Shown here piece by piece: positions 13,736 through 26,900 of a stretch of DNA of 64,000 bases. The notes under the pieces are model-generated. The model saw only the letters and a list, made by a program, of their open reading frames with translations, did no database searches and was not told where the DNA came from. The position numbers and the translations under genes are program-made. The DNA is from Porites lobata. Its lineage: Eukaryota; Cnidaria; Anthozoa; Scleractinia; Poritidae. The stretch is taken from contig CALNXK010000041.1 in NCBI GenBank assembly GCA_942486035.1, forward strand, positions 1,975,001 through 2,039,000, in the 5' to 3' direction. The stretch's first letter is position 1, and every line of letters begins with the position of its first letter.

Positions 13736-14285
13736 TCTCAGCAGTCCTCTGAGAAGGCGATCTGAACGATCTAGGGCGCTTTCCCAGAAATCAGCAATCT
13801 TATTCCAGTTATCGCGAAAAAAATCGGCCTGGACGCCGCTGAAATCGAAAAAAAAATCTGAAACAAAAATGTTCCCACCGAGTGTGGGCTCTATTTGAAA
13901 AAAAAAAGTCCGTTCCATCAAGTTCTCGACGTGACGTCACTATGTCTTCGTGGAATTCTTCTAGCTCGTCTACGCCGAAAAATCGAAAGAAAAAGCGGAC
14001 CGCGCGCAAGACACGAGTCCCCAGGTCCCCAGTCTCTTTCTCTAAAAAGCCGTTTCCTGTTCCCGTTTAGTATATCATATGAGTGTTTTGTTTAAGTTAA
14101 AATAACTGCCTTTCAGCAGTATTAATATGAAGAAACAATTTTAGGACACTTCTGAATTGTAAGATCATGATAAAAATTCAAAAGAGAATAAGAATGAAGC
14201 CATTAGTACACATTGGAAAGAGAAAGTGACGTATCAACATAAGACTAATAAGACCTGCAAATCCCGCGCACTCCCTAACCTTTGG

Positions 14286-15295
14286 CTATGACTAGTATTA
14301 ATTTCAAACAAATCGATTGATAGACATCTTTAGCTTGTTTACTTTGTTTTCCCAATGAAGGTCTCAGGGCAATTTTACTTTCTAATTGTAAGAATAAATA
14401 CCATTAATTTACATTATTATATTCATACAAATATTTTCCGTTTCTGATTGGCTCAAATCCTGCGGCTTATTCTTCATAACCACCTAGGGTGGACAAAGGT
14501 AAAAGTTTGCGATATAGGATAAAATATAATAACATCAATAGTACCGGTTATCGCCAGAAAGGGCATGAAAACCGAGAAGCCCTGGAGACGAGATTGCGTC
14601 AGCTCAGTTCTTTTAGTAGAACTGGAGAAAGTGGCGGGAAAATTCTAATTTCATGCATTTTGGAACTCGCTTCTGGCTAAAACCAAACGGAAAAAGAAAC
14701 TACAACTCAACAGACGACAACTGCTATTTAAAGAATGGGTTCTTGACATCCCTCTGTAATCTGAATTTGCCCAGAAAAAGCCAAATATAGACAGGAACTA
14801 AGCTTGAAGCATGTTTTAAAGTGCGTATTATTTTGAAGGCCTTTTGACCTCGGCGTAAAACACCCTCCTCGATCTGCATAATTATTGAGAGCATGCTCAG
14901 CAACATAAAATAATTGATAAACTGACAGGTATTTTACACCTTTTTTTTTTTCACCGGGCATGGGGTCTGACTAGCGTACGTTTGAACATTTGCTAAATTG
15001 ATTGTTACTGTAGCCTTGGGAATTTTTATTCTATCATCTCAAATGTTCTTCAACAGGAATCGACATTAAAACAAACAAAAAATTTCGGTTATACAGTGTA
15101 ACTGATATTGATATCGTTAGACAAATCTTACAATAACTTAATTTCAATAAATCCACATCAAAGCTTAAGAAACAATAGCCATGGTAACTCTTCCATTTCT
15201 TCCATTCCCAGTCTTTTACCGCCGCCGCCACCACCATCATCTCGTCACCACTGCTTGCCCTGTTCGGAACGCGTAAACACTAAGAATCAATAAGC
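14286..15295 (+). repeat. Dispersed ~1-kb repeat, copy B
   Basis: The second and longer copy of the repeat at 153-967, in the same orientation about 14.1 kb away, with the whole Cys-loop receptor gene between them. Copy B contains segments missing from A, such as a block near 14530 and about 200 bases near 14830-15000. No coding sequence is seen. Confidence 0.75.
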
Positions 15296-15521
15296 AACAC
15301 GTTGCAAAAAAAAAAATTTTCAATAATTATTTTCAATGGCTGTTTATAGACGCGAAAGTCGACTGATTTATATGAAAAATAAAGTCTTACATAAGACGCG
15401 TTTAAATTGGAACTGTTTATAGCATGTCTTATCTAGTAAGACGCGAAAAAAAGATCTCCGATTAAATGGCCCTATTAAGTTAAACCTCTCAAATCATTTT
15501 TGGAAATGTATATTTTTTTGT

Positions 15522-15760
15522 AATTTACAGAAACCATGATTTTGAAACATACTGCTGAAAATCAATTTTATAGTTGGTTATCAACAATTGAAGTGATTAC
15601 TACTTCTTCAAGTGTTTCTTTGCTTTCACCTTGTGGAATTTTTGTAATTTATAGAACCATGATTCTGAAACATACACAATACAGTTGGTTACAATATGTG
15701 ATTACTTCCTCGCTTTGCTTTCACCTTGGTACATTGAACGCAAAGATTAAAAATGCTGAC
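15522..15760 (+). repeat. Tandem duplication, unit about 120 bases
   Basis: The segment from TTTGTAATTTACAGAAACCATG repeats about 120 bases later as TTTGTAATTTATAGAACCATG, and both copies run on into related sequence (TGAAACATAC, then a GTTGGTTA block). The copies have diverged. An open frame spans them but looks like a by-product of the duplication. Confidence 0.6.
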
Positions 15761-16058
15761 GTGGGCTTTTTTGATCTGGAGGAAAGATTTCTTTCAATAA
15801 AGACGATCCTTCGAGTGTTACGTGAAACGAAGATATGCGCAACTGATAAATTGAAAGTCGGATGCCTTCTAAATATTTAATGTGACTGAATATATTACTT
15901 AGTTTTCTGTTCTTCTACAGACTTGTCTCAAGTGTAATGCTATCGGGTAAAGCCGCTTTCTATTGGTTTAAAAGAATATATCTGACAATAAGCCATGAAG
16001 CTGGTAACAAGAATCAAGCCATAAGGGGCCAATATTGGGACCAAAGGATAAATTCGCG

Positions 16059-17930
16059 ATGACAGTGAAAAAGGTATCGTTTGAGTTTTTAGGGTGAAGT
16101 CAGTATAATTTTTTCACGGCTTAAAGTGTTGATGTTTTTCTTTTCGACAGGTTGTAAGTCTGGTTTTATGTTTGGGTTTGGTGAACGGACGGCAATTCCT
16201 TTTTTGTGAAGGTAAATATATGTTTATCCAGCCAAAGGAAGCGATTTCTTTTTTGAAACCTTTTTATGCTGCAACTGTTTTCCCTGTCAAGGTTGACTAG
16301 ATAGCATATGCCGGCTTTTCGTAACGCGCAATCAGTGTTGAACAATAGTTAAAACCTTACCAGAGGTATAGAGGCAATCCCGGAAAGTTCAATAAAGACA
16401 GCAAAAAAAAAAATCTCCTTAAACTGAAAAAATCTAAGTAAATTGAAGAAACAGGCTTAAGAAATATAACTACAAGCGGATATGTTTTACACAGGCGATA
16501 CACAAGCGAGGGTGATTCGTTTATTTGGCGTCCTTCAAACATGCAATATTTATTATAATAATAGCGTTATGGTATTAAAATCCAGTTGCAACACAAAAAT
16601 TCTATATAATATTTGCAGTATTTAGCTTTTCCCGGGCTAATAATGTTTTAATTTTAAAAAAAGAAAGACTGAAATCGTTTCGTGCCACAAGGAGAATTTG
16701 TGCCGGTCTGTTAATTAAATTGTGTTTAAGACATAATGTCAATCCCGCAGCAAAAGATACATACATTTGTTTAAAATACATTAGAAGACTAGCAATTTGA
16801 ATGAGCTTATCGCATTTTTTATCGTTTAACTGAGAACCATTGTTTGAACACTATAATAGGCGTCGACTTTAATATTTGACTATATTGTTATAAAAGTTAT
16901 TATTGTGCCAAAACAAAATTTTCAGAACCCACGTAATCAAGTTCCCTGTGGATAGAGATTTGTCAAATTAGAAATGCTATGTGATAACTGTTGAAAGGTC
17001 CATATTCATATAAACATGTGAATGAGATAAGTTTGACTCGAGCCAAGAGCGACAGAGCTAAAAGAATCGTCGGAAGCAGATGGAAAGTTCTATTATCACA
17101 GCTTGCGTTCTCCTAACAGGAGATTTTTATGCAAGAACCACCAAAACCACAATTTAAGAAACTACAGAATTTAAACTTTATTAAGCAGGATTAAACATAA
17201 TGTGAATTTCAAAACACTGAACACCGAAGACAAAATAAAAAGTTAAAACTAAAACATGAAAAGCGCAATTTTGCTTTTTATTTCCCAATCGGAAAACTTG
17301 AATGTTTCTTTTTAAAGCAAGTACTACAAGTATAGTGGTTAAAATGAAAAGAAAAACAAATGAGATCACTTTCCTTTCTAACCAAGTGCACTGAGACTGC
17401 TGCTTGCTAAGTTGCACTTGATATGATCAGTTTTAACAAATGGATTTTCTAATTGCACTTCTAATTTAAATTGCTTTGAATTGCTTGAGTCACATTTGGC
17501 AAGTAGTTCACGAAGACAGTACTAGGATACTTCTAACACTGTATCCCCCCTATACTACTTTAATTCAATTCGCTTGCTTCCAGCTGAGTCACATCAGAAA
17601 TGGATTGAAGGTGTAAAAGATATTATGTCAAAAAATATTTTCGGTTGCTTTATTTAGAACAGAATATAAAGCAAGCCAGAGCAGACGACCCACTGGCCGA
17701 GTTTTCATTTTTTCCGCGTCAGCGGCTGCAAGTTTCCGAAAAATTTTCATTTCAAGAGTTATCAACGAAGGAGTGTGCTCGGTTATGCCTGCAAGTTACG
17801 AAGCAACTTATCTTCAATTGTAGCTCATTTGAGTATGAGGTAACTGCAAATGATTGTTTTCTGATGGGTTCATTCTGCCTACATCACCAATTAATTTACG
17901 ATGGATTGAGAGACTATTACGAATTGAAAG
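16059..17930 (+). CDS. Exons 1-3: signal peptide and PAN/apple domain
   Basis: Exons are 16059-16073, 16151-16211 and 17658-17930 (phases 0, 1, 1). The 15-base first coding exon (MTVKK) joins VVSLVLCLGLVNG to make a classic signal peptide, which is why I chose this start; it lies in frame and ends on a good donor (AAG|GTATCG). Exon 3 encodes a PAN/apple-like domain: an ECARLC segment, a Cys-Ser-Ser-Phe-Glu-Tyr core, two further Cys residues and a closing DYYE. In this family such domains bind proteins or carbohydrates outside the cell. Intron 2 is about 1.4 kb and holds nothing I recognise. Confidence 0.75.
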
Positions 17931-20900
17931 GTAAGTGTAAAGTGACCGGTTGCGTATTATAATCGGATTTTGAAGCTCTTGGGGATCACCTATATCAGAA
18001 ACATCAAGTTATCATCAAGAGCGGACTGGGAATCACATTAAATTGCGTTTAAAAGCCACTGATCATTAGGGTGCGAGACCAGGGGTTTACTCCCTCATAC
18101 AGCCACTGATAATTTCATAGAGGCCAGATCTGAAAACAGGTGTGAAAATGAATTTTTTTGGTCTGAAAAAGGGTCAGGATTTGGAGGACCGGGCGGCACA
18201 TGTGTACGCACACCAAGAATTTCCAGGGGAACCCGGGGGGATGCAAGAACAAGCGCAAACGGTTCAACGCATGCAAGAACGAATTACCATGCAAGAACGA
18301 ATTTGTTGAGTTGCACGTACGATATATACATAATCACGTAATCCATACTAGTCGGTCATTAAATTAAATTTGACACCAAACTTCACGAGTAGTATCAAAA
18401 CTGTATTTCCGCCTATATGACTGCCCAGATCTACCTTTTTTGTCTTCGTGAAAATATTAATGTTTAAGACTGACATGAAATGCTCGATATACCAGAATTT
18501 GCAATCAATGCAAAGCTCTCAGATAGTAAGGGAGTCGCGAACAGAAGGTCTAACGAAAGTAGCACGGGAGTGATCTGGGGATAGGATTCGGTGGCAGGAA
18601 AAGAGCCTCGAAGCTCCTTTCCCAGGCCCCCGCTGGTTTTTTGCACTAGTTTTCGTGTTTCAGACGATCTTGGAGCCAGAAACAGACTATAATCAAGATT
18701 TTTGAAACCGTAAAATGTAAATATCATGTTTATGTCTCTCTTACTTTCCAGCTCCTAATGGAACAACATCTTGTAATATTCGTCCCTCTTCCTCATCACT
18801 GTTGACTACCAACTATCTCAAAAAGACAACAAAGATTCACACCACACCTGCAGTCAGCTCAGTCCTTATGACTAAACCTTTATCAGGTTTGAATTGCATT
18901 TTTTGTTTACCCTTACTAGAGGAGGGGGCATTAGGATTTACGGTATTGCGGTATTGAGCTTTTTTAATTTTCAAGCGATATTTCGGTAATTTGTATTTTA
19001 ATGTGCGGTATTGAGGTACATCTAGCCCTGCGGTGTGCGGTTTTTTATCGTTTTGGGTGATGGTGTTAGTTAAAAGGAGATCCTCTACGTTAATCGGGTA
19101 CCGTCCATTTGTGCTCTCCTGTATAATACTGGTCAAAACAATATACAACACAAAGCACGGTCAACTAAACAGGTTAATGAAAGTTAATTTTTTAAGTCTT
19201 TGGACACAACTGGTAAATGAGTGCTCAATTTTCTGACAGTAAATCTCCAATGAAATCGAAATCGCAACCAATGACCGAACTTTTTGATCGTTGTACCGAT
19301 GAATTCGAGGTCTTCTCACGTTTGCTTCAACGGCCTAGAAAACGGGCGGATGGTGTACATAGGGTTTATCTTGGAATTTAAACTCTGAGGTTTGTCTGCT
19401 AGAGTCACGTGGCCGAGTCACTTTGGTTCTACCATGGTCGTTCTCTCCGCCCGCCCATGTGCATAAAAATGCCTGGGCAAGAAAGTAACTGATGACTTCC
19501 CTCAAATTGAACGATATCTTTATTATCCTTCTATTTTCCTTGGCATTTATTTCATCTTCAAGAACAAATCAAACGGGATCTTTATTCAGCTCTATCACAG
19601 CAAGTACAGCGAATAATTCTGCATCAGGTTTGCAAGCGGTGGTTAACATTTGTGTACCGTATTTAGTAATGTTCAACATTTAAATATGCACTTCTATGTT
19701 TTACCCAACCAACAGGGAACAATCAAACTTCACGTACAGTGAGCATAATCAGAACAAACTCCTCAGCAAAAGGTTCGTGTGAACGTATTTAAGAGTGTGC
19801 TATTTTTGTTTTGAACATTTTACGTGTTGTTTACTAAATATTTTGCTTCATGTGCAGCACCTCAACAACAGTTCCTCGTACCTCGAACGAGTTTAGTGCT
19901 CCTGAAATTCGTGTTTTAAAAATGTTCTTCCTGCTTTCAGCACAGATTATCCAGCCGACAGAAATCCTTACCAATGTATCTATTGTCGATCTACAGACAA
20001 CGGTAAAAATGTCAGGTTAGTATCCTGTTTTACTCAACATCCAGCTACAAAACAATTTGAAGAAAGTTAACTGAAGTCTGTGCGGCAAGAAAATCAGCAA
20101 TCATTATGTCTTACTTACTTATCATGTTTGACTGCAGCCTGAGAATCAAAGAACGGGTGCAATTTTTGTTACTACGTCACAACGAAAAAATTTGGACAAA
20201 CAAATGGGCTGTTCCTGTTACTTGCTAAAATGACTTGTCTTATTGAAAATCGATATATTTACTTGTAGAAAAGAAATTCGGCTCAGCACATTCTTGAGCC
20301 CTATTATCCAACATAATCATTCTCATCTTAGCCGAGAAGAAGATATTCAGTTAATACGTTATGTGACATACTGATTTAGAACGTACCGTTCAGTTAATTT
20401 CACCTTTGACGTTTTCCGTTCATGTAATATTCCGAAAAACGATCAATAACTTCGTTCAATTTTTCAGTGTTTAAGGCAGGAGCTGATGGAAATTTAATGA
20501 TTGAAAACAGAGGTAAAGAGACTGTTTTGGAAACGAAAGAGAGATAATTAGCTTCTTTTGTAATGAAAGGGACGTGGAAGTTAATTGGATTGGTTGTTTG
20601 ATACCTACAACTGTACAAATATGATGCTGAGAAAATTAACTTCCAGAAACACGTTAGGTGTCGGATTCTGTAGATTTATTCTTCCTTAAACACAGAAAAC
20701 CTGAGCTCGAGTTGCTTTTACGGTAAACTTGATGAAGGTTTGTTGGTGAAGAACATTATTTCTCAATTTTTTAAGTAATTTATAATAATTTATAATACTA
20801 TGATATAGTTTCAGTATGCACTTTTGTTAAACAGTTTTTATTATAAATATGCTTGAAATATTGAGAACATTCCCGACATTTCAAATGTATTATAAATGTT

Positions 20901-23900
20901 TTGAAACTGTTAAGTTACACATAGTTCAAACCTTTTAACCATGACGAACATCAATATTCTTTTGACAGGAGGTTTTAATTAACAACAGGGTACTCGGTTG
21001 TTTCCAATCCACAATTCTATGAAAATCTGACTTTTCACACCATTTTCGTTTAATCTTGGTTTAACTTCAGTCTATACATGACAAAAATTCGACAAAATAT
21101 TTAGTCTAAAATTAAAAATATTAATACTAGTTTAACGATAAAATCGGCAACAGTAATGGCCTATCGTTTGGTTTTTATCGCCGGTTACTTGGATAGAAAT
21201 TATGGGCATTTTAACATCCAAAAACTGCAGAGTTCGTCGTTTTCTATTGCAAGTTTCCATTCGATCAACCAAACGTATTGTTACTCTCCCTCAGTCTACA
21301 GAAATGCCTCACTAGTAATTCTGAAACTTGCACTTTTTTTGCACTCGGATAAGATTTTTTTGTGAATCAGCACTGTCTATTTCGTTGTGCTGAAATGACT
21401 TACAAACATTTGCTTGGCCGTGAAAGGTGACTAAAATGAGAAAATTGAATTCAATGTTTCTTTGTTACCAGAGAATTTCTAGCCCACCCTCGTCCTTTTT
21501 TTCATTTTCATTAAATTTATTTTCTCGATGACAACATGAAGCGACAAAACATTAAAAATTTAACTGCAAATTAATCTTACTACCGTGATTTGGCTTTTTG
21601 TTCATATGGAACCAGGAAAGTTTATTCCACAAATTCTAGGCATTTTGTCTTCACTTAATTAATAATGCAGAATAAAGGAAAGGAAATTTATATTCAATTT
21701 ATGTCTTATAAATCTCTTAATCATAACAAGAAAAGATCTGAGAATCTACAGGAAAGTATTAATTTTGGTATTATTCATCTTTTTAGTACCAGGACTCGTA
21801 TTTTCCTCGACTTTTTGATCTTGATATAAAAATTATTTGGGGTTTGACTCAACATTAGAAGGATTTGCTTCCAGGATGATATTTATCTCTCTTTTTCTAA
21901 GGAAAACCTCCAAATAACTTCAACGTCACCATACTTAGCCCAACAGAACTCCACCTATCCTGGTCCCCTGGGGATATATTGAGGCAGCTTAAAGATCCAT
22001 GGGGATTCAGAATTGTTTACAAGTCTGTCGACGATAATGAAACGAACAGCATCTTGGCGGGTATAAAGCACACCAGCATTAATATATCAGGACTACTGCC
22101 CAACACAAGATATATGTTTTGGATCATGGGACTGACTGGGAAAGGATTTGGTGTCCCTTCACAAGCTGTCAATATAACCACTGGTCATCAAGGTGATATA
22201 TTTTTTTTAAATCTTTATCATTGGAGTTAAACAAATTGGAAAATCTAGAAGATTTTGTCGAAAACGCTCGTTGGAAAAAATGGAAAGTGACAAGCTTACC
22301 ACGATTTGGCAAAGGAGAAGTAGAGGGCCTCTGCTGGAAGATCATACCACTTAAAAAATTAGGAAAATATTGATGCAATAATGTGATCGATTCTGCGCAG
22401 ATTTAGAAGCCCAACTGCAAATCTCTAGCCTGTACACAGACGTTCCTTTATTTTTCTTTTCTTTGATCGGCTAGTGCGCGGGAGCGAGTGCGAAGCGCGT
22501 GAAAGTAAAAAAAGGAACGTCTGTAGACAACTTTGGGAAATAAGAGGTTTATTAAGTCCCTCCCCCATGTCAACGCCTTATCATTATCACCTCCGCCCTC
22601 GAAATACCAATTAAATTGGACCAACGATATTGGAGATATAGATTGCTTGTGTAATTGACTTAAGTATTATTTTACAACATTTTCACAAAGGATCAAATAA
22701 ACAATAACTCTCGGAGTCGCGGGTGTGTTAGTACTTTTGTTAAAGCATGTTACCCTGCGGGCAGAGGTTTCTCTCTTGCATGGCTTTTAGCGTTTACCAA
22801 GTCGTTCGCATGGCTTTTCTGTCGCGTAGTTGGTTTGTTTACGCCACGTGAACAAACCAACTACGCAACTGACAAGCCACGCAAACGACTTCGTACATGC
22901 CAAAAGCCATGCAAGAGAGAAACCTCTGCTCGCAGGGTAGAAGCATGTCTTCGTCAACTCCGAAAAAGGTGGATAAAAGAGGTCCGAGGCCGTAACAAAT
23001 CGGTGCATCACCACGCTTTCCATCTTCTATATTCCGATAAAAAGGATATGTTCAGCACAGGCTTGTAGTATGACTGCACCCCAAATTCACACGTCGGCGG
23101 CGCTTTCAATAGAAGCTATGTTTTATTTATGTAAATTACAATAGTAAGTGTCGCGGTAAGCGTGTCCAGGCCTTGAAAAACACTTCTACACGCATGACAC
23201 GAGCGTAATGAGCCGTTCACATAATGATGACAGGATAACCGTCGTTCAGCCAATGGTAATTTGCTTTTCCTGGGAAAAGCAAGTTTCAGTTGTTTCCAAA
23301 GACGTCTACAGACTCTCCTTGCGCTAGCAGAGATTTAATCTCCCGCTGTTTTTATTTTTATCATGCGCGCTCGGCGGAATTTCAAGAGAAAATGGAGGGT
23401 CTGTGAACAGGCTAGCAAAGCTAGTAAATTGGAGCTAATTTAGTTCGACATCAGGTTTTGCTCCTTTTTCGTAGCTCATCCTAGCAACTACATTAGCTCA
23501 TTAGTTTTAGGAAAATTTTGATAATTTGTTTCCTTAAGTTTGAGAAAAATGATCTTTCCTTTTTTTTTTAAAGCTCTCCCATATATACTCATAAACATTA
23601 CAGTTCTACTGCTAAACAGCACCTGGAACGCTCAGTATGGAAACAGAAGAAGCCAGCATTTCAAAAATTTGTCATATATTATAGAACACAGCGTGAGTAT
23701 ATCAGATTCTAGACCTGATTCTCTTATGCAAAAGTATTATCTCTTTTACAGCTAAAAGGGCTTTGAAATTGACTCTGCCATCTACATGGAAAGTGACTGT
23801 AATTCACGGTCGTTGTGGTTGACTTAACCCTGTCCATTCAGCTTCAGTGGTGTTCACAGGCGGGCTGGCCGGGGGGCGGCAGCCCCCTTAGTTTCGCAAA

Positions 23901-26900
23901 TTTTTAAATTTTTCGGCAAAACGTTCATAATTCGGACAACAGCAGTTGATATAAAACTAAAAAAAAAAGAGAAAAACGTCAGGCTAAATGGATACATGCC
24001 AAATCAAGGAGTGTGGTGTCAATCAAGTGTTAAAAGATGATGGGAAATTGTCGATTACATTCACTTACTGTTTCCCGCGGTGTCCATCCTGAGTTGGAAT
24101 CTTTGAGTTCTCTTCTATTAAGGCGATTTGATAAGATTTGATTTGTGAATGTATCAGTGTTAAGATTAAATCGTGGATTGCTGAATCCGATTTCTCATTT
24201 CACTGTGCTGGTGTGCCACAAAACCCTCCACACGCTTACAAGCGTTAGTCGGGAAAAAAACAAAACATCGTGCTGCTCCTTCGCTATCGAAACCAAAGGA
24301 TTATCATCGTGTCAACACCTCTTTCACCTCTCTAGATAAGATCCTGTCCGAAAATGAGAATTCATTGAAAATGAAAGGTTCTATGTACGTTGGGTGATAT
24401 CACCGTTAGTTATTAATCTACCAGTGATAGCTCTGACCTCACCGCCAGGTATTATGATCTTGACAAGGATCTATGAGCTTGACAAGCAGACAAACGCCTG
24501 TTGAGCCAATTCAAGACAACACTCGAAGAGGAAACAACAAAAAACAGCTGCAGAAGTAATTAAAGTATTGCACGCTTCTTGGAAATTACCCCAGATCGAG
24601 TTCTCCAAGGTCGCATCTGGCCGTCATCCCGGCGACATCATACTTAGCGGAGCGCTCGTTTAGTCGCCTCTGGCTCTTGAAGACCTATCTTCGGAGCACT
24701 ATGGGACAAAATAGCCTGGCTATCACCTGTATTGAGCGCTCCTGTGGCGATAAATCCATTGTGAACAGTATGGACAGTATATTAACATTTTTTCAGACAA
24801 CGCCATGGAAATCATATTTTGTTAATATATTAAGAAGTTTCTGATTTTACTAGATCGAGTAGACTGTCGATAGTGATCATAGAGTATGCGAGGTTTCAAA
24901 ATAACTACTTCTGGAATTAGAACCGTTTGACAAAGCGTGACAATTGTAAACGTTTTTCCTTTTTATACAATATAAGTGTTTTTGCATCCCGATTACAAAA
25001 CTCAAGCATTCGGGCATTGTGTATTTTTTTTCGAGCACAAAGGTTACCGCCCCCCAAGTCCCCCCAAGCCCGAAGGTGCCCGTACCCCTATATGGTGGCG
25101 AAATTCTCCATTTTCGTCTCCTTCTGGACTTTTTTGATAAACAGTGCTAGCTAATGCAATAAATGCTTTAAAATGATCTTTTCTTTTCTCAGTTTAGTTC
25201 CATTCAACAAGGCACCCCTTCTTTCACAAACATGTCAAATGTGCATTTCAGGTAATGTATCCATCCATTTCTAACCGTTTATCCATTACAAATCCTCGCG
25301 TTTCTTTAATGGGCATCATATTTTTCAAGTGACCTCATTTTTCGTTTTTTTTATTTTTAGCAATCATAGCAACAGAACCGTCGCCTTCATCACTGTTATT
25401 TACAATCAAAACAGCACAGTGAATGACTTCCACAGCTTGTATGACAGGCTTTATAAATATAAAAGGCTGGAACACCTACCTCTAGAAGTTATTGATGAAA
25501 ACAGTATGTGATTAATGGTTTTAATAATTCATATATGATCCTTAATGTCACAAGGGAAAAGATAGCACTAATTCGATTCCTTGATCAATTGATTAACCTA
25601 TTGGCTGCAATCGTTTGAGCCGTCACACAAGTTTTATTTCGTAAAAAACTACTTTTAATTCACAAATTATTTTTAACTATTGTTTTCACGTCATGAGAAG
25701 TTGACTTGTTCCTAGCTTTGTCTTTTTTTTCCAGTTCCAGGAAAGCCACCAACGAATTTAACTGCAAAAGCATTGAGTCCATCCAGAGTAAGACTCAGCT
25801 GGACCTTCCCACATTCGAATAGTTGTGAAATATTTCCAATCCTAAATCTCCGTGTCTTCTACACTCAAGACATAGAAAATGTAACAATGACTCGCTCATC
25901 TGACGTAAACAGAACTACCAACCACATTGTTATACAGCATTTGGAGCATTTTGAATTTTACTTCATCTGGTTGCAAACACTAACCACGCATGGACTTGGA
26001 CCAAAGAGTAAGGAAGTGAAAATACGGACGCTAGAAAAAGGTTAGAGCTATAAAATTGAATGTTTCATGAGCTTTCTATATTCAGGGCACTTGACTTTGG
26101 TTGTGAGCGTTCAACTGCTCGTCATTTGTTTAAAGTCTCACAAGTGCCATAGGACACCAACAGGGCAACCAAATATTAAATCTTACACCCTGGGAGCTGA
26201 ATATCCCACCAATACGTTACTGCTCATCCAGTCAATGAGTTCTCCTGTTGAGGCCATATTTGCAAGATTTTTTCATGTTTTTAATATTTGCTCTTTCGGG
26301 CTGTCCGTATCATGGCTTCCTACGCAGACACTCTTTTAGCTCGTCATGCAGTCTGGAGGAAAAGGGATTTGCGCGACGAATAAAAAAACCGTCGGAAACG
26401 CCCACTTGCTTATGAATCGTTAAGCGAGAAAGTATTTCATACGTTTCATAATTAATAGTTAATGTTTAGTCGGGCTGCATCTCAATATCTGGGGTGATAA
26501 CGGGATATCATACAGAGCTCACAGCCAGTTTCTTTTCCTTTCTTCACTCTGCAGTTATTTCGATTAACGTGTCATTCCAGTTCAATATGCTATGGGTTCA
26601 AGCTCTGCTGTATAACTCCAGTGACTATCACAGCGACTTACAAGAAGCAATTAAGCAAAATGTAAAGACAACTTTCTTATGTTCTTTAGACTAACTCTGT
26701 GTAGATAATTTTGCTTCTTCTTTTTTTTCTATTTAATTTAATAAATATTGATTATTCAAGTGATAATAACGGTGATGGGAGGAAAACAGGCTTTTACAAA
26801 GAAGTAAAGTAAAACCCGCTTCTAAGGACCTGGTTTTGAGAACCTGTTAGGCTAAAATTTGCCAGTTAGGCCCCCTGTATACAAAAACCTGTTTAGCCTA

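Larger units (their letters stand above)
11290..16058. other. Intergenic region between the two receptor genes
   Basis: I found no convincing gene. The open frames at 12120-12473, 13628-14095 and 15536-15880 resemble no family, lie among repeats and lack splice context. The region holds a possible inverted-repeat element (13530-13735), a truncated member of the TAGGCCATTTCCGAG family from 13249, copy B of the 1-kb repeat, and a ~120-base tandem duplication at 15522-15760. A perfect CRE-type palindrome TGACGTCA occurs near 13932. The promoter of the large gene should lie at its right end, but I see no clear core promoter element. Confidence 0.55.

Noticed and set aside
13628..14095. Several overlapping open frames, Arg/Lys/Ser-rich
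   Set aside because: They arise from the GATCG-rich inverted repeat and adjoining A-rich DNA, open on both strands; no family match.
15536..15880. 114-codon open frame on the plus strand
   Set aside because: It spans a tandem duplication of non-coding look, resembles no family and has no splice partners that keep its frame.
19563..19627. Longer version of stalk exon 5
   Set aside because: Starting after the AG at 19562 needs phase 2 on entry, while exon 4 leaves phase 1; the 27-base version from 19601 fits.
26067..26339. 90-codon open frame, identical to one at 29576-29848
   Set aside because: It lies in intron DNA and is seen twice only because the segment was duplicated; no family resemblance and no start context.
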